Positions 1 through 9,600 of a stretch of DNA of 64,000 bases are shown here, piece after piece. The first letter of the stretch is position 1; the number at the start of each line of letters is the position of its first letter. A program made the position numbers and the translations under genes. Origin of the DNA: Prosopocoilus inquinatus. Taxonomy: Eukaryota > Arthropoda > Insecta > Coleoptera > Lucanidae. Location: positions 41,250,001-41,314,000 of the forward strand of contig CM069870.1 in assembly GCA_036172665.1 (NCBI GenBank), given 5' to 3'. Below the pieces are notes generated by a model, which was not told the origin of the DNA, did not search any database, and saw only the letters and a program-made list of their open reading frames with translations.

Positions 1-845
1 TCATCATTGTTCCGCTCACAGCGGTACTAGTATCTCGGCTCATTTGTTATCCAGAAAATTCGCGCGGGCGGCTTTTGCGAACGATGATGTTCGTTTCGAG
101 CGTCTATTTCAATAGTAAATTGCAAACCACTTCAATTTTAATAGCGATTGAACGCTGTAGAAAAATTAATTGCCTGGCGCTGGCACAACAGAAAATCAGA
201 AAAAGAATGGAGTGGAAATATAAATGGCCCTTATGTGCAGAAGTCATTTTCTGATATTAAACTTCCATTATATTTATATGTATTTCAAGCATTTGGTTTG
301 CACGAGACAAGTCATTAAAAATAATTACCACGCGATTTTACAACCCCAACTTTAGAAGTAAACTGGGAAAAGCAAATCATTCTCTTCATTTTATATTGAT
401 TTAGAAATAGGTACAGATTGAAGTTCATAATTTTTGTTTATTACCATGACCATCCTGTAACGATAAAATACTAAAGCCAGCATCGCAGTGCAGCAGTGTT
501 TCTGGCAACATACGGCGATATTATTTGAAATAAAACTTTGCATACAAATGTAAGATTAATTCATGCTTAAATGTACACCTACTAAATTGCACTCAGGTGC
601 AATTTAAGAAAAAAAGTAAACGTCTGATTAGGAATAATAAATAATACACTGATTGGTGATTTCTTTAATTTAAATCTCCGTAACTCAATAGTATCTCAAA
701 TACGGCAAATTTGAAAACCCCTGGTATCAACATGTAGGAATACGTAGCAGAATAAAATAAAAGCGCTGTATGTGCACGAATATAAACGCATTTTCAGTAT
801 TAGTATTATCAAAGTATTATTTATTTATTTACATATGAATTGAGA
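1..845. other. No gene seen
   Basis: AT-rich sequence without a supportable reading frame, terminal repeat or RNA gene. Stops are frequent in all frames. Confidence 0.5.
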
Positions 846-940
846 GCAATTGTTTCGACACGACCCATGTTTATGCCAATTCCTTCTAACAATTATCTCA
901 TGGTTAACCGACGATTAACCCAAATGATCAATTCGGAAGG
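846..940 (-). pseudogene. mariner transposase N-terminal (HTH) relic
   Basis: Read on the minus strand, this stretch gives NRRLTMR, a stop, then LLEGIGINMGRVETIA. That resembles the second helix-turn-helix of mariner-type transposases (RRLTIRE..EELGIS.GSV). A closely related stretch lies at about 21,138-21,215 in the same orientation, next to a mariner C-terminus, which supports the call. Only the DNA-binding part is present, with a stop inside, so it cannot encode a working transposase. Confidence 0.5.
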
Positions 941-1112
941 TCGGGTCCTACTGTGGTCCTGGAAGGAGTCGAAAAAATACAGTGCGCGATGTTCGAGCCT
1001 TTTTGGTGATTTCTAGAGGACGCCATGCCAGAATTTTTTCGGGTTCTCTTATCAGCTGCGGTCGCCCTCCAATGATCGAAATCGATTGCGCCGAAGATAA
1101 ACTTGCATTCGA

Positions 1113-1332
1113 ATTTTCGATCAAAGTTGACAGCACAACGATCGAAGTCAATCGTGTCGAAAATAAACCCGCGTTGTCGCGTATCGGAAGAAAAGTATCG
1201 CCGAACGGAAATTGAAAATGACTTCGCTCCGGATTTTCGGTCGAAGTTGGCGGCGCAACATCGAAACTGATCGTGTCAAAGATAAACCCGCATTGTAGCA
1301 TATCGGATGAAAGATCTCTCCGAGCAGGGATC
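1113..1332. repeat. 120-bp tandem repeat, two diverged copies
   Basis: Two head-to-tail units begin with ATTTTCG at 1113 and 1233. They share blocks such as AAGTTG.C.GC.CAAC, ATCGTGTC.AA.ATAAACCC and GTATCGGA in the same order. The region is clearly richer in GC and CpG than its surroundings, which is why long open frames appear on both strands. No protein family is recognised. It may be a satellite fragment or part of an unrecognised repeat. Confidence 0.6.
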
Positions 1333-1340
1333 AAAGGCAA

Positions 1341-2340
1341 ATATAAGGCGTGTACACAATCTATTTATAACATCGCACCGCTTCGTTACAATAGTAAAGT
1401 TTTACACTTTTTTCTGTCCGCCATGTGGTTATAGCCTATAAAAAATTATAACATAATAGTTCAAATAGCGATGTGCAACAATTCTGTTTTAAATTTGTAT
1501 TATAATTGAAATCACTTGTGTTCACTACACAGAGCAGTTGCATGCGTGTACTTTAGAGAGATAAAACTCTGACTCTGAATTCGAAAGTGAGTTTATACAT
1601 ATGTTACCAGAAATACTAATGCATTGCAAGACTGGTCTTAGTATAAATAAAGCCAATAAAACAATTTTTCCATTTGATGAATAGTGTTTAATTTCGAAAC
1701 CATTATTTGTAGATATTCTCTGAACTGCTGAATTATGTACATGCTCCATGTATAATGGATCACCCATTTGATGGGTTTATAGATTTATCGCACTGCCTCT
1801 CTGAATTCAAAGCGGGAATCATGAAAATTTATATCGACGCATTCGGCGTTATTGTTCCGGCTTTTGTTTGAAATTTTGTTTCGGCTACCACTTATCTTCT
1901 AAGTTTCTGCCTCATGGCATACAATTGTGCAAAAACGCACGAAATAAAAGAGAAGTCGTAGCACTTTAATATCGCTCTGTTATTATCACATGCGATAATT
2001 TAACTCTGAAGTAAAGAGGCTACATAGTACATGATATTTCATAATTTTGGGACGATAGCCACAACATTATACAGGGCGAATTTGCGAGAATTTCCACCCC
2101 CTATAACTTCTTTATTTTTGAATTGAGAAAGAAATAATTTTTACAAAACTTATCCAGGCTGTCCATTTTTCGAGTGCCACTATGGTGATCTCGCTTATCT
2201 TAAGAGATACAAAGTTGGTTAAATTAGAACAAAGTTACGCATTTTCATGCTGAATAATAATCTGAAAAGAAATTCGAAATATCTTCAATAGTTTTGAAAA
2301 TTTTGCAGAAAAACAAAAATTTCTGATTTTCGTTTTTAAT
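1341..2340. other. No gene seen
   Basis: AT-rich intergenic-type sequence. A possible transposon end reading CCAGGCTGTCC lies near 2154, but no partner was found. Confidence 0.4.
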
Positions 2341-2341
2341 T

Positions 2342-2430
2342 TTTTCACCATAAACTAATCGTACTAGCATTTCTAACCCAGACATCATTCAGACACTTTT
2401 TTATGAAGAATTCGAATATGGCATCCCCTT
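2342..2430. repeat. Dispersed repeat, copy 1 (partner at 6196-6290)
   Basis: Shares AAACTAATCG, ATTTCTAACC, CAGACACTTTTTTAT, GAATTCGA and GGCATCCCC in order with 6196-6290, in direct orientation. The two copies flank the non-LTR element between them. At about 90 bp they are too long and too diverged to be a target-site duplication. Confidence 0.6.
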
Positions 2431-2506
2431 TTCAATAATTTTCAAGATGGAGGAGAAACACCTGGCAACTTCATTTTTTTATGGACGCCATCTTGGATTT
2501 TAACAC

Positions 2507-2545
<39 letters not shown>
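2507..2545. repeat. (AAT)n microsatellite, 3' tail of R1
   Basis: About 13 AAT units. On the minus strand this is (ATT)n directly after AATAAAG, the 3' terminus of the non-LTR element. The two other non-LTR relics in the window end the same way. Confidence 0.85.
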
Positions 2546-2690
2546 CTTTATTTATCTTGTAGATCATTATAACGATATAAGACAAGTCAAGGGAGCTGAA
2601 AAAATTACACATATTAACAAAAAAAGATACAAAATACAAATACAGAATTTAGCTTAGGAATTCCTTTACACTATAAAAGGCACTGGTGGT

Positions 2691-3082
2691 TTAATAACGC
2701 TTAAGCTGAGACTTGAACATATTGAAGTTTCTCGAGTCTTTGATAGTCTGAGTGAGTCGATTATACAGCGTTAGACAAGAATAAGAGGGTGATTTTTCAA
2801 AACGCGCTGTGGTGTGTAAAGTAGACCTAATTCCAGAACGCTTGCGAGTATCGTATTCGTGTTTATCCCCATTTCTGACGAATAATGCAGGATGTTTCCG
2901 TACAAACATGACACAACTGTAAATATAAATACAAGGTAACGTTCAAATGCCTTTACTCTGAAATACTGGTTTACAAGAATCGCGCATTTTTAAATTAAAT
3001 ATGAGTCTGATTGTACGTTTTTGTAGTATAAAAATTCGCTCTGCACTAACTGCCCTTCCCCAGAGGATAGCATTGTATTTTA
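2691..3082 (-). pseudogene. Non-LTR ORF2 C-terminal domain (R1, third piece)
   Basis: Minus-strand reading gives KYNAILWGRAVSAERIFILQ, then KMRDSCKPVFQSKGI, LPCIYIYSCVMFVRK, and finally EKSPSYSCLTLYNRL with FKSQLKRY. This is the familiar C-terminal end of jockey/CR1-type ORF2 proteins. One stop falls before LPCIYIY. The 3' untranslated part and (ATT)n tail follow at lower coordinates. Confidence 0.75.
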
Positions 3083-3088
3083 GTAGTA

Positions 3089-3897
3089 CCGTGCCTTCAA
3101 TTGAATTCCTCATTAAAGTAAGCTGTGATTTTTTTTATGAAGTTGGTGAAAAAACAGTTGTCATTAACTGTCAGTACTGATCATAACATCAATTAAAAAC
3201 ACAACATTAAAGTTTAAAGTAGATGCTCAAAGTGCTCTCCTTCAGCTTGAATACATAAGCGTACTCTGCGTTTCATGTTTTCAAACCCTTCTGTAAGTTC
3301 ATCATCACGTAGTTAATTAATGAAAGGTTCTAATAAGTCATTTCGGTATCTTTCAGCAGTTGCTGAGTCGTTAGAAAATATTGGTCCGATGATACGCCTT
3401 CTTGACACTGCTAGCCAAACACCAATTTTTAATGGATGTAATGGAGTTTCCAATTCATGGGGATTTTCTGCTGACCATATTCTCATATTCTGTTTATTTA
3501 AATACCTTGGGTTGCAGTCCTTTTCTTAGCTGCTCCAGTCCCTGTTTTGCGACCAAGTGATCCTGTTTCACGAAATTTAAGAACACAAGCATGGATATGT
3601 ATAACTAGCTGTTCATAAGTAATAGCAAAATTAAGAAACTGCTGTCGAAACTTCAGTACACACTGATTAATTGAATAAACTAACTGTCCATTTTCTATTC
3701 TACCGGTTTGAAAATAACTTTCAACAATAAATATTTTCTGCTGCAATTCTAACATTTTGAATAAATTGAAAATACAGTGTTAATTTGACATTTGTTTAAT
3801 TAAATAATTTAACAGCTATCAGTGCTGCAAATCTTAGGAGAAAAAAACAGTGAAATCATAGTACCACTTTAATGGGGAATTCAATTGAATGCACGAT
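3089..3897 (-). mobile_element. DNA transposon with about 35-bp inverted ends, inserted in R1
   Basis: The left end (CCTTCAATTGAATTCC, then CATTAAAGT) is matched in reverse complement near 3860-3895. Inside are the N- and C-terminal parts of a transposase, joined by an internal deletion. The element interrupts the non-LTR ORF2, whose coding continues on both sides. The exact ends and target duplication are uncertain by a few bases. Confidence 0.7.
3214..3755 (-). pseudogene. Transposase relic (DUF4817-type N-terminus joined to DDE C-terminus)
   Basis: The N-terminal part (3498-3755) has KIFIVESYFQTGRIE and CVLKFRETGSLGRK, matching the DUF4817 helix-turn-helix segment of insect IS630/Tc1/mariner-like transposases. 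The C-terminal part, in another frame, reads RIWSAENPHELE, HPLKIGVWLAVSRRRIIGPI, then RVRLCIQAEGEHFEHLL and a stop, the usual end of this family. The central domain with the first catalytic residues is missing. The join and the frame change make it inactive. Confidence 0.7.
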
Positions 3898-3901
3898 ACA
3901 T

Positions 3902-4109
3902 TTATAGCAGGCTTGGAGAATCTAGAGTGTGTTTCAACTTGAGCAATGCATAATGCGCAATATTGAGTTTATCGCATATGTAGTGCATTTCATTGTTCCA
4001 ACATAGTTTGTTGTCCAAATATGACCCTAAAAATTTAGAACAACTTGTAAGCACATCACTTGAGTTTTCTGGTTTCGCACCGCAGAATAGACATACCGTT
4101 TTGCTTTTA
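3902..4109 (-). pseudogene. Non-LTR RT, post-motif segment (R1, second piece)
   Basis: Translates as LVTFNKSKTVCLFCGAKPEN, then KFLGSYLDNKLCWNNE and CDKLNIAHYALLKLK. This matches the segment that follows the FADD box in CR1/jockey-type RTs (K..FLG..LD..L.W..H...L..KL....Y.LR.L). It picks up where the piece at 5590-6003 stops, on the other side of the piggyBac insertion. Confidence 0.75.
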
Positions 4110-4113
4110 TTAA

Positions 4114-5561
4114 ACGTAACTAACATGCGGTCTCACAGACCAATGGATATAATTTTCATCCGCATAGCGTGACAGCAATGGTTGAGGGTGCAATGCGCAT
4201 GAGTAGTTTCTTACTTCGGCGGCATATCTTTAGTGTCAACGCAGAAGTAGTCTAGTTCTTATCTTTGTTTAGTTACTGACACTGTCGGTCTCAGGGACCG
4301 ATGTTAGTTTCTGTGTATGCGTTTTAATAAGATGTAGACGGTAAGTCAAGATGTATTTTACATGATAAGTTTCGTCTACAAATTAGTTTTCTGTACATAC
4401 AATATCGAAGCTTTCTACAGAAGAGTAATTTGAATGTTACTTTCCAACAGAACATCTAAAATCCAAAATGGCTGTCTGGAGTTACGAAAAGGAGCAAGCA
4501 AGGCTTCAACGCCTCTTTGAAGAAATCATGACTGGCCCAGAAGATGAAGCAGCTGATAGCGATTGCAGTTTAGAAGACGATAATGTGGAAACTATGCCTT
4601 ATGATTCCGAGACTGAACGGAATGTTTCAGAAGATGAAATTGATGATCTTCATCATTTAGAATCTCGAGAACCTTGTTACTGCTGTCGCCAAAAAACTCT
4701 TGAGGGATCACAAGCTAACTGTGACAGGTACCCTCAGTAAAACAAACCGGAGATTCCTGGTGAGATGCTTATGAAAAGACCCGAGAAGACAACGATGTTT
4801 GCGTTTCAAGAACAATATAAATTAGTTTCGTATACGCATAGAAAAAACAAAAATGTTTTTGTTCTGTCTACAATGCACAAAGATGATGCTATGGATGAAG
4901 AAACTAACAAACCGGAGAAGATAATAGATTATAATAAATCTAAATGCGGAGTCTATATGGTGGACAAACTTTGTGAAAGTTATAACTGTGCAGGAATCAG
5001 TTGACGTTGGTCAATGGTTTTTTTTTATTGGTGCTATGAATGTTGCTGGTACAAACTCATACGTGATTTATAAATCTAATAACATAGCAAATAAATTACA
5101 CAGAAGACTGTTCCTGGAAAAACGTGGCCTGGAACTCGTTGAAATACATATTACACGTCGATTATCCATCAAAAATCTTCCAAAATCAATTCGTCTGAGG
5201 ACTTCCGAAATCTACGAAATTACTGAAGGCAATGAACCTCGAGCAAATATTTTACATGGGCGTTGTCATTATTGTTCAAGCAAGAAGAATAGAAAAATAA
5301 GGTACACTTGCCACTTCTGCAATAAATTCATGTGCCTCGTTTTTTCGGTTTGTCATGATGTTTTTCTTAGTGAAACAGATGGAAGAATATTTGCAAATAC
5401 CTAAAGAGTTACCTATTTTTGTTTATGCTAGGTAATTTGTTTTTTGAATTCTTATTTTTTTCCAAACTTTTTTTCTTTAATTTTTTGGAAGTTTTCTAAA
5501 ATTGGTCTCTAAGACCGATGTTAGCTACGTTGTACTACCGCATCATGTTAGTCACGGAGGG
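4114..5561 (+). mobile_element. piggyBac-like deletion derivative flanked by TTAA
   Basis: TTAA stands at 4110-4113 and 5562-5565. The right end, read inward, starts CCCTCCGTGACTAACAT and the left end retains ACGTAACTAACAT, so about five terminal bases are lost on the left. Subterminal GGTCTC...GACC palindromes occur at both ends. The insertion interrupts the minus-strand non-LTR RT, whose coding continues on both sides. Confidence 0.85.
4468..5404 (+). pseudogene. piggyBac-like transposase, internally deleted
   Basis: The N-terminus (4468-4740) is the acidic leader common in piggyBac transposases (EEIMTGPEDEAADSDCS). A gap at 4740-4765 replaces most of the catalytic core. The next segment has VFVLSTMHKDDAMDEE and KCGVYMVDKLCESYN, matching the conserved block with the last catalytic Asp region. 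A frame change near 4975-5000 leads to a C-terminal Cys-rich finger (GRCHYC, YTCHFCNKFMC, CHDVF). The first two catalytic aspartates lie in the missing part. Confidence 0.75.
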
Positions 5562-5589
5562 TTAAGAATCAGTTTGTTTTTGAAACACT

Positions 5590-6003
5590 GTCAAGTTCAC
5601 TCGTGAATGTTTTTATATTTTGTTGTAAACTGTTGAAGTCGCGCGCCGATATGCTGATGGAGGTACCGTCTGCAAAGTTTGTAATAATTCCTGCTGATTT
5701 TACAAAATCTGGAAGATCATTTATGTAGAGAATGAACATTAATGGTCCGATGACTGATCCTTGTGCAATGCCTACATTAGCTTCGTATTGCTTAGAAAGG
5801 GTTCAGTTTACTTTAACCTTAAAATGACGATCATGTAGAAATAATGCTAGCCACTTGTTAATGTTTCCTCTCAAACCCAGCGCATCTAATTTTTCCATGA
5901 GAAAGCCATGATCGACAGTATCGAAACCTCGAGAGAGGTCGTAAAATAGGGCCGCGACATATTTATTTTTGTCAACTTCTCGATTTATGAAATTAAGAAA
6001 ATG
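5590..6003 (-). pseudogene. Non-LTR reverse transcriptase core (R1, first piece)
   Basis: Minus-strand translation gives ALFYDLSRGFDTVDH (RT motif A with its aspartate), then GIAQGSVIGPLMFILYINDL (motif B), then NFADGTS at the position of the FADD box, where the second catalytic Asp is Gly. A stop interrupts the frame between motifs A and B. The lost catalytic residue and the stop both mark it as dead. It runs up to the TTAA where the piggyBac element inserted. Confidence 0.75.
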
Positions 6004-6195
6004 GAACGTTGGAACATTTTGAGGTTACGTTTTTTTTTCCTCTTTACAACGATGTATCACACATGGTGGTCCAATATCACATTTTTTGCCAAAAATGCAA
6101 TTTTTCATTTTTTGCGAAGAGTGCTTTGGAAAAACAAAACGTTCTTTTATTATGAACAAGAGTTTGACAGTTTGATCTTATTTCAAGTCTTGTCA

Positions 6196-6290
6196 TTTAC
6201 GTATGTGCTAAACTAATCGTTCCACAGATTTCTAACCAAGAGACATTATGCAGACACTTTTTTATTGAGAATTCGATTGTGGCATCCCCG
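6196..6290. repeat. Dispersed repeat, copy 2 (partner at 2342-2430)
   Basis: Direct-orientation partner of 2342-2430, about 75% identical by eye. On the minus strand it runs into the transposase-like HTH relic at 6300-6440, so it is probably part of the same old DNA transposon. Confidence 0.55.
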
Positions 6291-6299
6291 AAAACATAA

Positions 6300-6440
6300 T
6301 AAGAATAGATAATAACGCCAAATTCAGCTGGGCTGCAACTTCTCTTGAGGAGACAGACGGATTTTAGTATTTGTAATCATGTAAAATTTTTACCTCTTCC
6401 AAAATTTCCTGCTCATAGTCATTGGGCCATATTTTCGTCT
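6300..6440 (-). pseudogene. Possible transposase helix-turn-helix relic
   Basis: Minus-strand reading gives YEQEILEEVKILHDYKY, a stop, then NPSVSSREVAAQLNLALLSIL. The block NPSVSSREVAAQLNL resembles the second HTH of IS630/mariner-like transposases (NP..S.REVA..LN.S..SV). The resemblance is short and was not tested by search. Confidence 0.35.
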
Positions 6441-6604
6441 ACATCCTTTAAGCGAACCATACTCGCCCAAGCATAGAAAAATACCTCAAACCAGATTGTT
6501 GCTGCTCTGGGTAAGCTGCAAATATTTTGCCGCAGTCATGAGGGCATTTGGATGCGAAGTGTAGTAAATAATAATAATAAACAATAATATTATATATAAT
6601 ATTT

Positions 6605-6793
6605 TTGGCCAATTTATTTATGAGTAAATTTGAAAATGACGTAAGAGATAATGATCAGTATTTTCCAAGAATTTGGTTACGTTATGTGGATGACATTTTT
6701 GCTATTTTTGATACCAAGAAGTGTGATCTGGAGGATTTTATACAAAAATTGAATTTAAAATTTGATAGTATTAAATTTATTCCCCAAATATAG
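6605..6793 (+). pseudogene. PLE reverse transcriptase fragment
   Basis: Reads ANLFMSKFE, then FPRIWLRYVDDIFAIF, then LNLKFDSIKF and a stop. This is the YVDD box of a Penelope-type RT with its usual flanks. Everything upstream of this block is absent. Confidence 0.75.
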
Positions 6794-6922
6794 ATAATGT
6801 AATTAGGATGATTAGCTATAGGAAACAAGTTCAAAATTCTAGCACTTTAAAGGCAACTTCATCTCAACGAAAATTTGTTAAAATGCCTTTCGATCCGTTT
6901 CGCACCAAAGGTTTAAAACATA

Positions 6923-7778
6923 CAGATGTCCCAGAGCTCCGTAAAAGTTCCATAACTTTATTCCTATTCCAGGTATCGACTCAAATTTTCTTTTGTATAA
7001 TAGAAGCGCTGCCATTGCACATTTTAAAATTATTTTCGTTTGTATACAGGGTGTCCAAGTATTATAAAAATATTGAAGTTGCGTTTTTTTAAATTGAAAT
7101 ACCCCATTTTGACTTCATTTATGGATTTTACACTAAATTCTGCCTTAAATTTATTTGAGTCAATTTTACGTATCAATCATACTTTTTGATGTGAGTCAAT
7201 TTTTTCTTGAAAATTCCCGGATGCAAGGTTCCATTCAAAAATTCGTAACTTCTAAACCATTAAAGATAACGCAAGGGAAAAGGCTCTGGTCAATCATTCG
7301 AGATCAAGCCAAGTCGTGAAGGGATGTTCCAAGACTTACTACGATTTTTTGAAAATGAATAATTATAAATAACAAAAAGTCCATTTTTTCAAGTAGAACA
7401 CAATGTATATTTTCACACCATTCCATAGCGTTTTTGTTAAGTTTTCAATGATATACAGTTTGTGGGGTCCAATTCTGATATTCGACAAGTTATTGAGAGA
7501 ATAGCAATTTTTAGATGTAAATATTTAATAAACAACTGAAAGTTTCTAATAGATTGGTGCCAAAATGAAAAGCAATTCATATTTTAAAACAACGTCGCAT
7601 TAGTTACGAATATATTGTGTCAAAAAGTGCGAATTACATTGGTTAATATTTTATTCGTTGTGCATGTTTATCCGCGATCAATCAGTAGGACTGCGGCTTT
7701 AATTTCAAATTTATCTTCCCAGTTCGCGTGAATTAGGAGTTCTCTTGATGATTCATGAAAAGTCTAACTTGAGTACAA
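6923..7778. mobile_element. Inverted-repeat element I, truncated copy inside PLE1
   Basis: Begins CAGATGTCCCAGAGCTCCG after TA at 6921-6922 and matches element I copy 2 (42,749-44,782) in reverse complement over about 850 bp. It includes sub-element H at 7047-7405. The far half with the other terminus is missing. It lies between the two PLE1 coding pieces. Confidence 0.75.
7047..7405. mobile_element. TA-flanked element H, copy 1
   Basis: Starts CAGGGTGTCCAAGTA after TA at 7045-7046 and ends near CAATG with TA at 7406-7407. The inner end (TTCAAGTAGAACAC) is the inverted match of the start. About 359 bp, no coding potential. Its counterpart at 44,283-44,656 sits at the same point of element I. 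Confidence 0.7.
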
Positions 7779-7810
7779 TATATTAATAATAATATTATTA
7801 TAATATATTA

Positions 7811-7978
7811 ACACGTTTTAAAGAACATTTAAGTCACTACAGGCACAATAGATTTGAGAAATCGAGTGTTGCACAACATATTTACAAAACAGCACACAGT
7901 ATTATTAAAGATAATTTAAAATTCATTAAGGAAGTTTCAAATAATAGGGAATTATATGCTTCAAAAATTGGCCGCTAG
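7811..7978 (+). pseudogene. PLE GIY-YIG endonuclease C-terminal fragment
   Basis: Reads TRFKEHLSHYRHNRFEKSSV, AQHIYKTAHS and KEVSNNRELYASK before TAG. This is the R..EH....R....S..A.H....H segment of the PLE GIY-YIG domain. It is followed by PLE-type 3' sequence containing a GGAGA...TCTCC hairpin near 8083. Confidence 0.75.
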
Positions 7979-8186
7979 ATGTCGTACATGTTATGTCAAA
8001 AATCATATGCAAGATGTCGCTACCTAAATCATATATAAAGGGGTGTTGGAGACAGTTAAGCGCATTTGCACTGGAGATTTGATAAGGAGAGGATTCTCCG
8101 AGATGAAAATGTTCCTAAAGTGCTCTTAACTTGAGGTGTGTGGGTGTGATCTGTAGGTTGCTTTTTGACGATTTATACATAATATA

Positions 8187-9218
8187 CCGGCTGTTTCAAA
8201 TTGAGTGTGCACTGAAGGGATCTCCTAAACGTAAGAGAAACAAATTCAGTTAAATAGAAGAAAAGTTGCACGAATCACTGCCTAATTCGTATCCATTGAG
8301 AGAATGATTTTTTTCTTATTTCTTCTTGAGATATTAATAAAAATGTAAAGGAATCGATTTTCTTTTCTCTCTGTATCTCTTTAATTATACATAATTTTGA
8401 AATTTTGATTTAACTTTCTACAGGCACTTTTTGATTCTGCTTTTTTAAATATGGTTAATTCCTAAAATGGTACTCAGTATTGTCATTCGTTTTGACCAGT
8501 TGAAGTTTGGCACGTTATATCAGGACCACCATCCATAATTTAAACAGGATAACGTAGGCTTTATATTTTGGACAACACGTAGGATTAAGAACGAATCTGT
8601 GTCTTGAAAACAGTGGGGGGCATTTCTAGAATTTACTTTAATTTATTTATTTCACAAACTCATGTTCTTTTTTTATAATTTTTATTCAACTTATTTATTT
8701 TGTTCTTGTAATTTATTAGGTTTATGATTTTTCCTCTTCTGACAACTGAATGTTAATCGCTAATACTTAACAAATAAAAAAAGTGGTTAGGAATAAATAA
8801 ACTTATTAAGAAAAACATGAGGAGACTGTATCAGTTTCTTGTCATATTCTAACTTTACTTGAAAAAAAAAAAGGTATTAAGTATTGTACTCACTGAAATC
8901 ACCAGAAAAAATACTATCGACTAGAATAATAAAAAGATAAGGAAACGAACCAAAAATTTGAAATTATGTATTAAATAAAATTTAGGAAGTTAAATCAGAA
9001 TTTCAAAATTATGTACAATAAAAGACATACAGAGAGAAAAAGAAAATAGATTTTTTTATATTTTTATTAATACCTCAAGAAGAAATAATAAAAGAGTTAT
9101 TCTGTTGATGAATACGAGTTAGACATGGATTCCTGCAACTTTTCTTCCATTTAACCAAATTTGTATATCTTTCGGTTTAGGAGATTCCTTCAGTGCATAC
9201 CCAATTTGAAATAGCCTA
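8187..9218 (+). mobile_element. TA-flanked inverted-repeat element B, copy 1
   Basis: Starts CCGGCTGTTTCAAATTG after TA (8185-8186) and ends with the inverted match CCCAATTTGAAATAGCC before TA. The arms are long: the blocks TTTCTCTCTGTATCTCTTT and TGAAATTTTGATTTAACTTTC recur inverted near 8990-9050. A transposase tail lies inside at about 8572-8640. It is a shortened relative of copy 2 (32,441-35,319), inserted into an older tandem repeat. Confidence 0.8.
8572..8640 (+). pseudogene. Transposase C-terminal tail in element B copy 1
   Basis: Reads VGLRTNLCLENSGGHF, a stop, then NLL. Together with copy 2 (LCLERSGGHFEDLL and stop) it matches the C-terminal signature R..LC....G.HFE.LL of IS630/mariner-like transposases with DUF4817 N-termini. 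This suggests the autonomous source of family B is in that group. Confidence 0.5.
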
Positions 9219-9222
9219 TATA

Positions 9223-9570
9223 TTTTATTTTATCTTTCAGGATTTTTAGGTATCAAATAACAGGGAATTATATACTTATTTATTCGTTACAATAAGAAGT
9301 TTTATTTCCGTATTTCCGTGTTGTTCGGTTATTTGTAAGGTTTTTCTGACGGTTAATTTTAGGTGTTTTCAAAATTTTTTTTTTCGCTTTATACATAACA
9401 TATATTTTATTTTCAGGTTTTTAGGTATCAAATAACAGGGAATTTATACTTATTTATTCGTTAGAATAAGAACTTTTTTCGGGTCTTTGGACTATTCACT
9501 TCCGTATTTCCGTGTTGTTTGGTTAGAACTTATTTGTAAAGTTTTTCTGACGATTAATTTTAGATTTTTA
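9223..9570. repeat. 175-bp tandem duplication, probably PLE-derived
   Basis: GGTATCAAATAACAGGGAAT occurs at 9249 and 9424, each followed by TTATTTATTCGTTA, TTCCGTATTTCCGTGTTGTT and TTTTTCTGACG. The first block resembles the PLE coding end at 7935-7965, so this may be tandem PLE 3' sequence. The pre-insertion site of element B copy 1 can be read from the second unit. Confidence 0.65.
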
Positions 9571-9600
9571 CATATTAATTTATATTTACTTACATTTAGA

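Larger units (their letters stand above)
2485..6003 (-). mobile_element. Non-LTR retrotransposon relic R1, split by two DNA transposons
   Basis: Minus-strand reverse-transcriptase remains run from about 6003 down to about 2690 and end in an AATAAAG tail followed by (ATT)n. The coding pieces fall in the correct order for a jockey/CR1-like ORF2: RT palm, post-RT segment, C-terminal domain. They are separated by a piggyBac derivative (4114-5561) and an inverted-repeat transposon (about 3089-3897). The endonuclease half is missing, so the copy is 5' truncated. Clade assignment is tentative. Confidence 0.75.
6605..7978 (+). mobile_element. Penelope-like element (PLE1) relic split by an inverted-repeat element
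   Basis: Two plus-strand PLE coding pieces flank a foreign element (6923-7778). 6605-6793 holds the RT active-site block WLRYVDDIFAIF. 7811-7978 holds the tail of the GIY-YIG endonuclease domain. RT plus GIY-YIG is diagnostic of Penelope-like elements. The sequence from the RT to the endonuclease core is missing, so this copy had a deletion as well as the insertion. Confidence 0.75.

Noticed and set aside
982..1340. Overlapping open frames on both strands
   Set aside because: They lie in the CpG-rich 120-bp tandem repeat, show no family motif, and openness on both strands is explained by base composition.
2442..2639. Minus-strand frame with a poly-Tyr run
   Set aside because: The run is the (AAT)n tail of the non-LTR element read in frame.
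4468..5404. Domesticated piggyBac gene
   Set aside because: The catalytic core is deleted, a frame change follows, and TTAA plus ends are still attached, so it is an ordinary deletion derivative.
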